64,000 bases of DNA from Siphonodentalium dalli. Lineage: Eukaryota > Mollusca > Scaphopoda > Gadilida > Siphonodentaliidae. Shown piece by piece: positions 10,905 through 22,000 of the stretch. Numbering within the stretch: position 1 is the first letter of the stretch; each line of letters starts with the position of its first letter. The translations under genes and the position numbers were made by a program. The notes beneath the pieces were generated by a model that did not search any database, had not been told where the DNA came from, and saw nothing but the letters and a program-made list of their open reading frames with translations. The DNA is taken from positions 170,634,664 to 170,698,663 of the forward strand of contig CP136066.1 of assembly GCA_032622095.1 (NCBI GenBank), given 5' to 3'.

Positions 10905-11722
10905 CGCATTCTGACTATCAGCCTGTCCGCATTCTGACTATCAGCCTGTCCGCATTCTGACTATCAGCCTGAACTAAATTCCGCATTCTGACTATCAGCC
11001 TGAACTAAATTCCGCATTCTGACTATCAGCCTGAACTAAATTCCGCATTCCGACTATCAGCCTGAACTAAATTCCGCATTCTGACTATCAGCCTGAACTA
11101 AATTCCGCATTCTGACTATCAGCCTGAACTAAATTCCGCATTCCGACTATCAGCCTGAACTAAATTCCGCATTCTGACTATCAGCCTGAACTAAATTCCG
11201 CATTCTGACTATCAGCCTGTACTAAATTCCGCATTCTGACTATCAGCCTGAACTCAATTCCGCATTCTGACTATCAGCCTGAACTAAATTCTGCATTCTG
11301 ACTATCAGCCTGAACTAAATTCCGCATTCTGACTATCAGTCTGTCCGCATTCTGACTATCAGCCTGTCCGCATTCTGACTATCAGCCTGAACTAAATTCC
11401 GTATTCTGACTATCAGCCTGAACTAAATTCCGCATTCCGACTATCAGCCTGAACTAAATTCCGCATTCTGACTATCAGCCTGAACTAAATTCCGCATTCT
11501 GACTATCAGCCTGAACTAAATTCCGCATTCTGACTATCAGCCTGTACTAAATTCCGCATTCTGACTATCAGCCTGAACTCAATTCCGCATTCTGACTATC
11601 AGCCTGAACTAAATTCCGCATTCTGACTATCAGCCTGAACTAAATTCCGCATTCTGACTATCAGTCTGTCCGCATTCTGACTATCAGCCTGTCCGCATTC
11701 TGACTATCAGCCTGAACTAAAT
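10905..11722. repeat. 31-bp satellite derived from receptor tail coding sequence, with higher-order structure
   Basis: About 25 units of ATTCCGCATTCTGACTATCA plus GCCTGAACTAA (31 bp), with some 23-bp units in which AACTAAATT is lost (CCTGT-CCGC junctions). The consensus matches the tail unit TTCGCGTTCTGACAGTCAGC followed by CTGGAATAAATTT seen in the open receptor tails. 31 is not a multiple of three and the unit contains TGA and TAA, so the array is non-coding. A larger repeat of 325 bp is visible: the variant junction CCTGTACTAA at 11216 and 11541, and CAGTCTGTCCGC at 11337 and 11662. A third block boundary is near 10923. Confidence 0.92.
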
Positions 11723-12299
11723 TTTGATACTATTTCACCATCGTCAGACACAGTGTTCACGCGAGCCATGCAGTGAAATGAAAACATCTATTAAATCTAT
11801 GCCTTAATTCAGAAATGGGAATTTCGCGATGACAATCAGCCTGAAATCAATTTTGATAACATTTCTCCGTCGGCAGACATTGTTTTTTTTTGGTCAGAAT
11901 GCAGTGAAGTTACACATGAAGTTTAAATAGTAAAGCAATCAGTGAATAGTATACAGCTAATACCACCGCCTCGTATATACGCGACACTGGAAATTGCACA
12001 TGAAGTTTGCCAATTTTATCGTCTTGATACTATACCACTGTTATAATTTCATCAATTTCATTTATAACTCGTAACTCTGGCTGAATGTGTTCGCTATACA
12101 ACGGCCGTGGTAGGATATGGACGATGCGCTGAACAGTAAGTATAACGCGCATGCCGAGTAATGTAAAATAATTGTGCGCTCCTGCACAGAAAATATCCAC
12201 CATATAAAACGCCCCTTATGTAATATACCATATTAATTTTTCTCGAGGTTCTTTCTAAAGAAATTACATCGATAAACATCGAGGTGGCATTTCAGCCTG
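11723..12299. pseudogene. End of decayed receptor tail and 3' flank
   Basis: After the satellite the sequence returns to tail-like words (TTTTGATACTATTTCACCATC, GAAGTTACACATGAAGTTTA, AAGCAATCAGTG). These correspond to the F-A-E-A-x-E-V-T-N-E-V-Q-T-V-K-Q-S segment readable at about 21920-21985 and 34790-34850. Stops and shifts prevent translation. The rest to 12299 shows no gene. Confidence 0.6.
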
Positions 12300-12680
12300 T
12301 TATACGGAATATCCGCAGATTATCTGCTTATATTAGAACTTGATTTAGGTAGATAAACTGCTTAGAAAGCTTCATTTTGAGCCGATAATGTACTGAGCAG
12401 GAGAGCATTTTAGTCACATTATCGACTCATAATGAAGCGATACCAAGCATTTTATGTGCGGACAATGACAACAATAAGCCAACTCACTACCTTTCAGGTG
12501 TACGCTCTTTAACATGTGTTTTCATTGTAGCCCGCGCCATAAAACAAAATAACGGGTATGAATCCATTATCGGCTTATCTCAAAATCAAATAATCACATT
12601 ATGTACCTATTTCACATTATATGTGGATTTTGTGCGTATTTACGCGAGGATATGTTGCGGCATTTTGTAAGGTCATTTTC
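12300..12680. repeat. 3' flank duplicated with the receptor tail, contains a conserved stem
   Basis: Similar to 35850-36025 plus 37915-38045 in the 34-38 kb copy (shared words ATTATCTGCTTATA, TTATGTGCGGACAATGACA and CGAGGATATGTTG). It contains a stem, TTGAGCCGATAATGT with ACATTATCGACTCA, that is also present in the other copy with a changed base pair. Confidence 0.75.
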
Positions 12681-14399
12681 AGTGCATTTGCAAAAAAACT
12701 AAGTGATATAAATACGATTAAACAACTGCATATAAGATGAAATGACATGTGCCCTAACCCATGGTAGTTATTCGTTACAATACAATAAGCTTACAATAAG
12801 TCTAACTGCATCATGTCAGGCTTTTTAATAAGGTAATTTTCTCCCACTAGATTTGAAATATATTATATATCTAGAATAATGTAAAAGGGATTCGGGCACA
12901 AGTTTTGCAACTTATGCACCCCTCTCCCGATGCTCCTGATCGGTACTCCTAAATCAAAATAAGAAGGGCGGTGATTGTTCTATCTGGGTTATAGCTAGGT
13001 TTGTTTCCTCTCAATTGGAATCTCAACTGGTATATGAGTAGCATTTTGCCTCTACATTACTGGCTGGCAAACTAATGTAGGCCTTATGTCCACATTTGCT
13101 CAAATAAGGAAAAACTTGTTTTGGTTTCAACACTTTGTATTGTGATCATAAACTTATCAGGAAAATATCCATGAATTTGAAGTTCTATAAATATTTTTCT
13201 ATCAATTTTTATTTATATTTATATGTGTTTCCTTGGATGACTCGGGGTGGTATTCTGGCCCTCCCGTAGTTGTTAACAGCCAGGCATACTTCACCCTTAA
13301 AATTGCAAGTCGTTTCAAATGGAGCACAGATACACATTTAAGGGATGGTTCATAAGTTCTTTAGTGTACATATGGGGATGATCTTCCAAAGAAATGGAAC
13401 ATCCTTTGCCATTTCTCCATATGGGTGGAATTAAATTGTATAATATCCTCTAAATGATCTCATAACAAACTGGGGGAGTTGTCTCAGTCGATATGGTATG
13501 TATAACATACGTCATACTCAGTAGTAAGCCAACAAAGGTTAATTGATCACCTCTTTGTATTTTAAACTTTCACTCTCACTGCCGCCCGGACAACAATGCG
13601 AAAACACCCCAATGGATATATTCATCTCCACTGGGGTCTGCATTTAACATGAATAGGAAGAAGCTATTCAATGAGGGCGACGCTGGTTCTCTTCCTGACC
13701 TCTCATATTTCTGATCCATATGTACTGAAAGCTTTAATTGTGCAAATGCATCAGTCGTTTAACGAGGGTCGCCAGTTTTTATTTATACGGGAGTTATTTT
13801 ATTGTTCACGTGCGGTACCCTCTCCTTGAACAGAATATGAATAGACTGTAAGACTTTTTAGTATGCATGGCGCTCTACATATACGTGTATATATTTTGTT
13901 CATTCTGGTGACCTTAGTCAAGTGAAAATAACAATATTATCAATAATCAATTAAATTCCTGGAATTACAGAGCTGCCTACATATCTATCTGGTGGGAATA
14001 GGGGTAATGTTTTATCAAGTTTGGTACTATCTCTCTTCTCGTCCCTGAAGCAGAGAACACCACACAGTTATATTCCTGAAATCATGGAAGTTTCTACAGA
14101 TAGGTTTGGTGGAAATTAACATTTCTTTACCATTACTGTCCTCTTCTAACACCGTCCTATCCGGTCGGCATTGCTTGTGGCAAATTAAAGATACACGGTC
14201 CGATTTGACAAAATATAATACTTGCAACCACCGCGCCATTCGGATGGCATTATCTACCTCGTTTGTGAAACGAAAGCATGGGTGCTCATTGAAATTTTTG
14301 CTAGGCTGACGAAAACACAAAACGTGTTTAAATTTCCTGTTTTGAAAGTCTGTCCATCAAATCCTCATATTAATGAACTCATGTGTCCGGTCACAGGTA
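12681..14399. other. No gene seen
   Basis: AT-rich, without a recognisable protein. A reverse-strand frame at 14027-14320 (97 residues, Cys- and Arg-rich) has no known domain and is not called. Confidence 0.5.
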
Positions 14400-15560
14400 T
14401 TAGGCACAATTTTTTTTATTAATTTAATCAAAATCTCGGAAAGGTAAGTATCAAGGCTGATAGTGAAAATAGGAGGTCAAAAAATCATCCTCACAAAAGC
14501 AAAATGTTTTATCAAATTGATCTGGAATTCTAGCATTATGAGCCCAAGTAATCATATTTTTTGTTAAAGTTTAGCTTTCAATCGTATTTTAAACTAGTCA
14601 GCATAGAAAATCATTCGAAGTTGTCAATGAAATTTATTTTTTGGTACCCAAAACGTCCGTCCAATGAAAAATCAAAAAATCAAATAATATAACCCCTAAA
14701 TCACCGAAAGTTTTACTATTATCATCAAACTAAATAGCCCTATTGTCAAACAGACGTTGTTTCATGAAGTACAGCTAATTTGGGGTGGTACTCAACATAC
14801 ATCGTGTTTAATAACGATTTATGTTCTTTCTTTTCGTCAGTTTTACAGATTTCTATTCCCGGGAAGCCATTTTGCAAAACTGAAAGCGAAACTAACTTGA
14901 AATTTATTAAATTCATTTTAATATCTCTTATTTTAATTGATATCCAGCATTCGTAATGACAAAATTCATGCGGTGGATATATAATACCCACTAGATAAGG
15001 AATTTGATAAAACATTATTTTTTATCGATGTAAAATTATTTTATTTTGGAGTCATTCACGGCAGTGTTTCTCGAGTTTGTTTCGCACTTTCAAAACGGCC
15101 TCCCGAGAATAGAATCATGTTAAACTGACGGGGAAATAAAGACAAAAATCGTTATTAAACTCGATGTATGTTGAGTACCACGCCCAAATTAGCTGTCCTT
15201 CGTGAAACAACGTCTGTTTGGCAATAGGGCTATTTAGTTTGATGATTAGAGTATAGATTTCGGTGATTTAGTTGTTGGATTGTTTGATTTTTTTTTATTT
15301 TTCATTGGACGGACGTTTTGGGTACCAACCAAATAAATTTGATTTATTAAGTTTAAATGTTTTTCTATGTTCACTAATCTCAAATACGACGGCGAACCAA
15401 ACTTTTTTGAAAACTATGATTATTTGGTCACATAGTGCTGCAATTACAGATCAATAAAAAATAAAATGTTGCTTTTGTAGAGAAAAATGCTGACCTCTAT
15501 CAAAAATGAGATAGATACCTTTCCGAGATTTTGCTTAAATTAAAAAAAAAACAGGGCATA
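14400..15560. repeat. Long inverted repeat, arms about 490 bp, loop about 170 bp
   Basis: The left arm, about 14400-14900, pairs with the right arm, about 15070-15560. Landmarks are AAAATCTCGGAAAGGTA with TACCTTTCCGAGATTTT, TCAAACTAAATAGCCCTATT with its complement at about 15223-15242, and GTACTCAACATACATCG with CGATGTATGTTGAGTAC. The arms have diverged by roughly a tenth to a fifth, so the structure is not new. The loop is AT-rich. No transposase and no clear target duplication were found; it may be a fold-back element or an inverted duplication. Confidence 0.85.
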
Positions 15561-15580
15561 CATAAGCCACATCATTGTAT

Positions 15581-15895
15581 TCATTGTGTCACGGACATGC
15601 GTACACAGGTGTTGTGGAAATCGACGTCAAATATTATATTAAATTCGGCGAAGATCTCCGACCCCCATGCATCCCTGCCAGTGACCCAAAATGACGGAGA
15701 CACGTTTGCTAGTTTTAAATCATACAGTTTTCTTCCTGGTACAATGCTAAAGGTATTAAACCTCTTTGGAGTCGTAATAACGGCCCCGTCAATTTCAACA
15801 GTGGACAAGCAGGCAGACACACATTCCAAAAAATATATAGATACAAGACATAAACCAGCTTTGTCATTATACTGTATCGCTTCCATTACACGCAT
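15581..15895 (-). CDS. Open frame of unknown function
   Basis: A 104-residue frame on the minus strand with ordinary composition (hydrophobic stretch L-C-L-V-S-I-Y-F-L-E-C near residues 15-25). It lies directly beyond the right arm of the long inverted repeat. A plus-strand frame covers the same bases, so at most one can be real. No domain, splice site or homologue is recognised. Confidence 0.15.
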   Translation of the reverse strand: MRVMEAIQYNDKAGLCLVSIYFLECVSACLSTVEIDGAVITTPKRFNTFSIVPGRKLYDLKLANVSPSFWVTGRDAWGSEIFAEFNIIFDVDFHNTCVRMSVTQ

Positions 15896-16083
15896 AAAAG
15901 GCTAATGAGGTATGCATCTGACAACTGAATCATTGTTATTCACTTTCCGGTTACATTGGGGAGAAAGTTGTGTTTTTAGAGAATGGAACTGTTAGATCAA
16001 ACAACATAACAATGCCACTCCTACTATTCCGTAAAGTTCAAGTAATGCCTGCAACGGATTTGATCGGATTTCGGTGGCATAGA

Positions 16084-16482
16084 TTAACCCTTTACCCAAC
16101 AGAAGGGCCCTGTGCCAATGCATTCTCTTATATATGCGAGTCGACCATAGGTCGCCTCGCATATATAAGAGAATGCATTGGCTTAACACATTAAAAATTA
16201 TAAAATTGTTAAAGAATGTAAGAAAAATGGTAAAAAGTGTTAAAACAAGATTTTTTTTAGGCCAATGCATTCTCTTATGTATGCGAGGCGACCTATGCTT
16301 GACTCGCATATATAAGAGAATGCATTGGCACAGGGCATAACTATAACCATCACAATGTGGTCAATGAGCCGGTTCCAATGATATCCATATTTGTATGGTT
16401 TTATTGAGACAGACCCAAGATATTTTAGGCTGTTGAAGCTTTATTTGGCCGGTTTTGGCCGGTTTGTTGGGTAAAGGGTTAA
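16084..16482 (+). mobile_element. TTAA-flanked nested-hairpin element, copy 1
   Basis: It is bounded by TTAA at both ends. The inverted ends are CCCTTTACCCAACA and TGTTGGGTAAAGGG, a TTAA target and CCC start typical of piggyBac-type elements. Inside are two hairpins of about 76 bp. Each has 26-bp arms starting CCAATGCATTCTCTTATATA and ending TGCGAG, round a TCGACCATAGGTCGCC loop. The second hairpin is the inverse of the first, so the pair is palindromic as well. The AT-rich spacer carries TTAACACATT...GTGTTAA. A longer right shoulder (TGATATCCATATTTGTATGG, then GGCCGGTTTTGGCCGG) precedes the right end. This copy has a few arm mutations in hairpin 2 (TATGTATGCG, ATGCTTGAC). No protein is coded, so it needs outside transposase. 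Confidence 0.88.
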
Positions 16483-17514
16483 ACACTAATGTTTTGCATT
16501 TTCACGTCCTCTCCCTATGCAGGCAATTTCAAATTTTAAACTGAAATGTCTATTTGTTCTTTTTCGTACCGATATTTCATTCAGATGTCTAAGATGTATA
16601 TAAAGACACCATGAAATCGTTAAGTAAGTTCGCATCACAATGTATTGTGCATCTGAGAAACCATTGTTGGCGTGTGGTTTCTAACCATTTGTTTTGTTAT
16701 ATGAACGAACACTTGATTTAAACTAAGACTTCCTTCGAAAATAGTTAATGGGAGGTTTGTAATTACGACTACTCCTTTAAATGAATTGTATCGTAACGGT
16801 CATCGCATGTCATAGCATGTGTTAAAATTCAAAGTAGGCCTTTAAACTTACCATGCTGACAAGCTTCAGAGAAGATAATCCGATCTGATTATATTTTAAA
16901 TCCCCAAATAAGTTACCATTAAATTGTAATGGACGAATATATGATGCACACATGACCTGGAGGCTGGAACTAAACAGAATGGTATCATCGTCATCACACT
17001 GATATGTAATAATATGATTCCTATTTTGAGACAAATATTTGCCCGTAGTTTACAGATAATTATTCCGTTTTGCAATATTCCATACAGTAATCAATCCGGT
17101 GAATTGTAATTTGCACGACACTGCTCCTGCAACTAGCCGTACAACAGATAATTATATCTTTCGGCAGTAATTTTACCAAACTGCTATCAATATCATGTGT
17201 GTTTGGCGCTATATACACCATTATGATCCTTATTGTGTCATGGGTATGGCAATATTCAAACATACATACGATTTAAGTATATTATATTATGTATTTATCA
17301 GACCAAGTTGCAGACAATCCGTTCAGTTCACTTAATAATCGTAAATTCAGAGGACGCACTTCACCTCCAGGATTTATAGATAGTAAATTTTAGAAGTATA
17401 GTATATTCACCAATTAGTCCGAGCGATTTGATATTCCGAACATGTCCTATTATTTAGACATCATAAATAGCATGTGAAAAATAATATAATTTAATGTAAA
17501 CAAATGAAAAACTC
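16483..17514. other. No gene seen
   Basis: AT-rich DNA with only short frames; nothing recognised. Confidence 0.5.
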
Positions 17515-17884
17515 TTGAGCAATTTCTGGTGTCGAATACACACCCTGAATGTTCAGTTGGCTAGGTGTCCTATGTTCTGCGTCAATATATATACAGCAAT
17601 GTTCTGTAAACTAAATCAGACTGCGGGTGCAAATGGTGATGTTGGTTTGTGCGGCAATTCACCCGGCTATCGAAATGAAAGCCAGAAATTCGTGGTCGAA
17701 CGAAATGCAGCGGACGATGGTTAAGTTGGAAGTGAAGATACTGCAGCAGGAGAAGGTGATGGTGTTCTGGCAGTTGTGGACCAAACTGACCACCGTGAGA
17801 TATATGCCGAAGACCAATGGAGCTTTCCACAGAGGCCACACCCACAGCGGTAGTACCGCCCACTGGTAAAAAGACTTTACCCAC
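17515..17884 (+). pseudogene. Relic of receptor-associated end-of-tail coding sequence, copy 1
   Basis: Reads D-V-G-L-C-G-N-S-P-G-Y-R-N-E-S-Q-K-F-V-V-E then A-A-D-D-G, a stop, and V-G-S-E-D-T-A-A-G-E-G. The same series is readable at 22083-22245 downstream of the intact receptor (D-V-G-L-C-G-N-S...V-V-E...D-D-G-F-V-G-S-D-T-T-A-S-E). Agreement at protein level across an in-frame stop suggests a once-coding sequence duplicated together with the receptor family. Whether it belonged to the receptor tail or to a neighbouring gene is not decided. Confidence 0.5.
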
Positions 17885-18551
17885 ATAAATATTGTCTGTT
17901 ACCCGAGATAGACTTCCGAAGTGAACACAACAGCACTCGCCCTTACGTTAACTAGCTGAAACAGACTCATACATATGATTCGTGCGATCTTTTTAAATAG
18001 TTTGATTAAAACAAATTATTTAAATTCAATTTTTACATTTTTTTTAGGAATTGAACTCTGATCTGCTGTAGAACAAATATTAGTAATTTTTGTTTTAATT
18101 TAAAAAACAAATTTAAATTTTTTAATTTGTTTTTATATTTATTTGGGGGCGGACAGGACTAACCGGACAGTGATTTCGAAGAGGGTGTCTGCATAGAAAG
18201 AAGTAATTATTTAAACTGAGAAAATCTATGATAATAATAAATATGGCAATATGGCGTAATAAATAATATTTAATGGGGGAAGATCACACATTTGAACTGA
18301 AACATTGGTTTTGATAAAAATTTGCTATGAAAATTATGAACATTTACATTTGATGGGATATTTTTGAGAACAATTCGTCAGTCGGTGATGATTCAAATGA
18401 TTTTTTCAACAATAGAGCGATGTCAATTGATTTGAATAAAGCATCGGGGCCTTATGCCACGAACACATTATTAACCCACCTTAAACTGATGAAAACAAAG
18501 GGTTATGATGCTGTAATTTGTAAAAATGCGAGTATTCAAGCTAAAAGTAAT
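17885..18551. other. No gene seen
   Basis: Very AT-rich, including runs of A and T at 17990-18145; no supported feature. Confidence 0.5.
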
Positions 18552-18557
18552 ATCTAA

Positions 18558-18871
18558 GTGCCACCGCAGACGCTGCGATTAAAATCGTAAGTGGGGATAA
18601 TCGCAGGTGGAGAAAAGTCGCTTGCCTGCGATGTATGCAGCTGCGATTTTATCCACGTGATCGATCGCACGATAGCATGTAAATAGTGAGAGCAGCGCGA
18701 CCATGGTCATGTGACAGTTACGATCGCGCGCTTTACCAAGGTCGCCACGATTTTCCTGATAAAATTCAAACATTGCTTGATCGCTACGATATGGCTGCGA
18801 TATTGTCGTGAGCATGCGCAGTGGATGTGCCAGCTGCGATTTTCCCCACTTACGATTTCAAACTGCGGTGG
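18558..18871. mobile_element. GC-rich MITE with about 50-bp terminal inverted repeats
   Basis: The left end GTGCCACCGCAG...AAATCGTAAGTGGGGA then TAATCGCAG is matched by the right end CAGCTGCGATTTTCCCCACT then TACGATTTCAAACTGCGGTGG. The flanks are ATCTAA at 18552-18557 and 18872-18877, a probable 6-bp target duplication. The centre is rich in GCGATCG/CGATCGC words, in contrast to the AT-rich surroundings. No protein is coded. Confidence 0.82.
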
Positions 18872-19087
18872 ATCTAAAATATATTTAAAATTATCTCGCC
18901 TCGGACTTCTTGACTGCATATTTTCGTTACTGCTCGATGATCTACTGTGTGCATACTGACAGGGGATGGTCTCTGGGGACCGTGATTTCCATGTTATTCA
19001 CATAGTGTCAACCTGTTAATGGAAACTTGTTAATATCAAACCGATTAAGGACGTGTGCGTTTCCGTCGTTACACAAAGGGGGACAGG

Positions 19088-19095
19088 TATATAAA
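19088..19095 (+). promoter_or_regulatory. Possible TATA box of the receptor gene
   Basis: TATATAAA lies about 540 bases upstream of the likely start codon. The stretch between has several out-of-frame ATGs. No transcript data are available, so this is a weak prediction. Confidence 0.25.
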
Positions 19096-19629
19096 CACAA
19101 CGGACATGTTTCTGCATTAGACTCAATTGGCCTGCTATTCTGTTGTATATTCCATCGATCTGGATTGCGCTATGTTCTGTTGAAGCAATGTGACATTTAG
19201 AGGTTCATTGAACCGTTCGATTCGGCGACCTGTAGGAACTTACTCCGCTTTGGATATTATTATCTCCAGAACAACAAAGCAAGCCTTCAAGATAGAAAGA
19301 GTTCGTACACAGCTGGACTGAAACACATGTTGAATTGAAAGATCGTTCAAGTTTGTGTGACTTGTATATGCAACATTTTGAGTTTTTATTGGACCATTAT
19401 ATTCTGGGACTTGCATCAACTTACATCGCTTACCTTTAAATCAACGACAGCCTTCAACATAGAACGATTTCGTACATACTAAATATGTTGATGTTGAATT
19501 TAAAAATCATTCATGTATGAATGTAAAACAAAACACGAAAAGTATAAATATGTATAGGGGTCATGCAGTGTTCAAAATGTGTTTCTGACAACAATTCATT
19601 TAAGGTATTTTTACAAGCGGATTCATGAA

Positions 19630-21575
19630 ATGGACCGTAATGCTTCTCAACACGTGTTATTCTGGACCTTGAATGGCTATGGACCCACAGCGACGGTACT
19701 TTTCATCGGCGCAATCTCATCCCTGATTGCACTTACGATTATATTCCTCAACTCAATCGTTCTTGACACACTCCGGACGAATAGACACGTGCTCCAGACA
19801 GCCGATATATTTATAGCTAGCATCGCATTGGCCGATCTCATTCATGGAGTAACATTGTTGTATCAAGTGACATATAGCATCGTTAACTTCCAAGATTTAA
19901 CGGAATGTAGGTTCCGGTACGGACTTATCCACACCACTGGAATAAATTCAGTCCTTAACCTCGTTTCATTGACCTTTGAACGCTACGTTAAGATCACACT
20001 GCCGTTCAAATACAACAACATTTTCCATAAGACATCAAACCTATGCCTGACCGCCGGAATATGGATCCTGTCTGGAGTTATTGGTCAGCTCCCGACGATG
20101 GGATGGAACGTGGATCCACCGAATGACGTCATATGGCCTTGCACATATCTAGGTGTCCATAGCAACGCGTATCTGACGCTGGTTGTCGTCGCGTTCCTGT
20201 TTACATCCTTCATCATGATCGTCGTTTATCTTCATATTTTCAAGGTCGTGTGGTCACACTCACGAGCAATGAAGACACAGCGTCACGTAGGCCGCAGTTC
20301 TAATTTCGACAGAAACACGTGGAGATTAACTAAAACAATCTGTTTCATAGCCGGGGTTTATTTCCTTACTTGGATTCCAACAGGTAAGGGGTGTCAGGTC
20401 CAGGAACCTATACGTCACTAATGTAATATCTCTTCAGACGTTCGGGTGGCCGCTATTTTGGAACTCATGCAGTGGATGAGGTCGATATTTCTTGCACTAG
20501 TTATTGTACGAGTGAAAGGTATTATAGGAGGTGCCAAGTGAATTCTTTTATATTAATGTTTTGACTCGTTTCACTCGAACAAACAAATGATTTATACAAT
20601 AACAACTACGAATTATAGAAGTTTTAAATCTAGAAATTCAGGTTAACGTCATTTGCTTCAAACTAATTGTACACATCTTATTTATATTGTTATAATATAG
20701 TCACAAAAAAGACCTGTAATCCTATTAACATGTATCGTACAATGAAACTAACTCGCCAATCACCCAGATATGCCCCATCGATTTAACCCACGTCGATCTT
20801 ATATTTTCCATTAACATCCTTATCTCCAAATAATTCTTCGTTGAACTTCAATAAAGTAATTTCGTTATATCGAAATAAGATATCGTTATAACGAAATAAT
20901 ATTTAGATATATCGAAATAAGATATCGTTATAACGATATCAGATTTCACTTGTTACACTTGTGTTATTTTTTTGTTTTGTCTGTCTTCTGATCATTTTTT
21001 CTGGCCAACCTTCAAATGAATGATAGGCTATTCCAAAGTATTATTGTATGACTGAATGGGAGAATCTGTTTAGTATAGAACGGATTAATTACTTCATTAC
21101 AGGAATAGCGTTGATGTTTGAAATAGATGGACGTCTTGAAAACATGACACCTCTACAAAGGGGCAACATCATATTCTATGTCTCCGGCATCGGCTACATC
21201 AACGGTATCGTGAATCCCATCATATATGCATTCAAAATACGAGTCGTCAAGATCAGATTCTATAAAATATTCTGCTGCAAGGATATAATCATAGCAGTTA
21301 ACGGATCGGCGATGAAGAACGGCAGTAATAGACCATCTGTGAGTTCAGTGACGACTTCAGAAATGAGCATTTCGCGTTCTAACAGCCAGTCTGGAATCAA
21401 TTGCAGTGCTAGTTCACCACCGTCAGACATATTGTTTACAGAAGCCAACGACGAGAAAACATCAATGAGTTCTAGGACGACTTCCGAAATGGGAATTCCG
21501 CGTTATAACAGTCAGCCTGGAATTAAATTTGATAACATTTCACCGTCGCCCGACAGTTTTTACAGAAAACAGTAA
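19630..21575 (+). CDS. Orphan class A G-protein-coupled receptor, two exons
   Basis: The CDS is join(19630..20383, 21103..21575), 408 residues. It starts at M-D-R-N-A-S, which has a glycosylation sequon; an in-frame ATG at 19579 would add 17 residues. The donor ACAG/GTAAGG and acceptor TTCATTACAG split a glycine codon. Visible landmarks are: TM1 F-L-N-S; TM2 A-L-A-D-L; the TM3 cysteine (T-E-C-R) paired with W-P-C-T in loop 2; E-R-Y in place of DRY; a TM4 Trp; M-G-W-N after TM4; TM5 without the usual proline; TM6 F-x-x-x-W-I-P; TM7 N-P-I-I-Y; and helix 8 ending F-C-C. M-G-W-N recalls the lipid/adenosine (MECA) group, but the ligand cannot be named. The tail holds about two and a half Ser-rich units (S-S-R-T-T-S-E-M...S-Q-S-G-I...S-P-P-S-D...F-T-E-A). 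A 2-base deletion near 21556 ends the frame early, after P-S-P-D-S-F-Y-R-K-Q. Confidence 0.85.
20384..21102 (+). other. Receptor intron (719 bp) with a palindromic minisatellite
   Basis: A phase-1 GT-AG intron between TM6 and TM7. At about 20855-20945 a unit of about 40 bp (ATATCGAAATAAGATATCGT then TATAACG) is repeated roughly twice and is itself palindromic (GATATCGTTATAACGATATC). The 3' part is similar to the intron of the orphan exon, except that this one has no MITE at GACTGAAT. Confidence 0.75.
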
Positions 21576-22000
21576 TTATAAGCCACCTGTGAGTTCAGAT
21601 ATGAACAGTTCGCGTTCAGAGAGTCAGCCTGGAATACATTGTGATACTATTTCACCATCGGACACAGTGTTCACAAAATCCAACGAAGAGAAAACATCTA
21701 TGAGTTCAAGGAGGACTTCCGAAATGGGAATGTCGCGTTCTGAGTTTCAACCTGCGACAAATTTCGATACTACATGTATTTCACCATGCATCGACATAGT
21801 TGTCACAGAGGGCAATGGAGAGAAGTCATCTATGAGATATACAATGTTTAGGACTTTCTCATTCTGGCTGTCAGCGTGGAATACATTATGATAGTATTGC
21901 CCCCTCGTCAGACATAGCTTTCGCAGAAGCCAGGGAAGTTACAAATGAAGTTCAAACAGTAAAGCAATCTTCAGAATCTACTGCTAATAATAGTTCATAG
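21558..22000 (+). pseudogene. Frameshifted continuation of the receptor tail repeats
   Basis: Just past the 2-base deletion the tail unit is readable one frame over: V-F-T-E-N-S-N-Y-K...S-S-R-S-E-S-Q-P-G-I-H...S-P-S-D-T-V-F-T-K, then another unit S-S-R-R-T-S-E-M-G-M-S-R-S-E-F-Q-P. After a second shift near 21850 a last segment reads A-P-S-S-D-I-A-F-A-E-A-R-E-V-T-N-E-V-Q-T-V-K-Q-S-S before a stop at about 21998. The ancestral tail was therefore about 140 residues longer. Splicing could in principle rescue it; no clear sites were seen. Confidence 0.7.

Noticed and set aside
10905-11722. CRISPR-like array
   Set aside because: Units are head-to-tail with no unique spacers, the host is an animal, and the unit derives from receptor coding sequence.
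16134-16340. Frames reading R-V-D-H-R-S-P-R-I-Y-K-R-M-H-W, found at several loci
   Set aside because: They come from the hairpin arms of the TTAA family, read in either direction.
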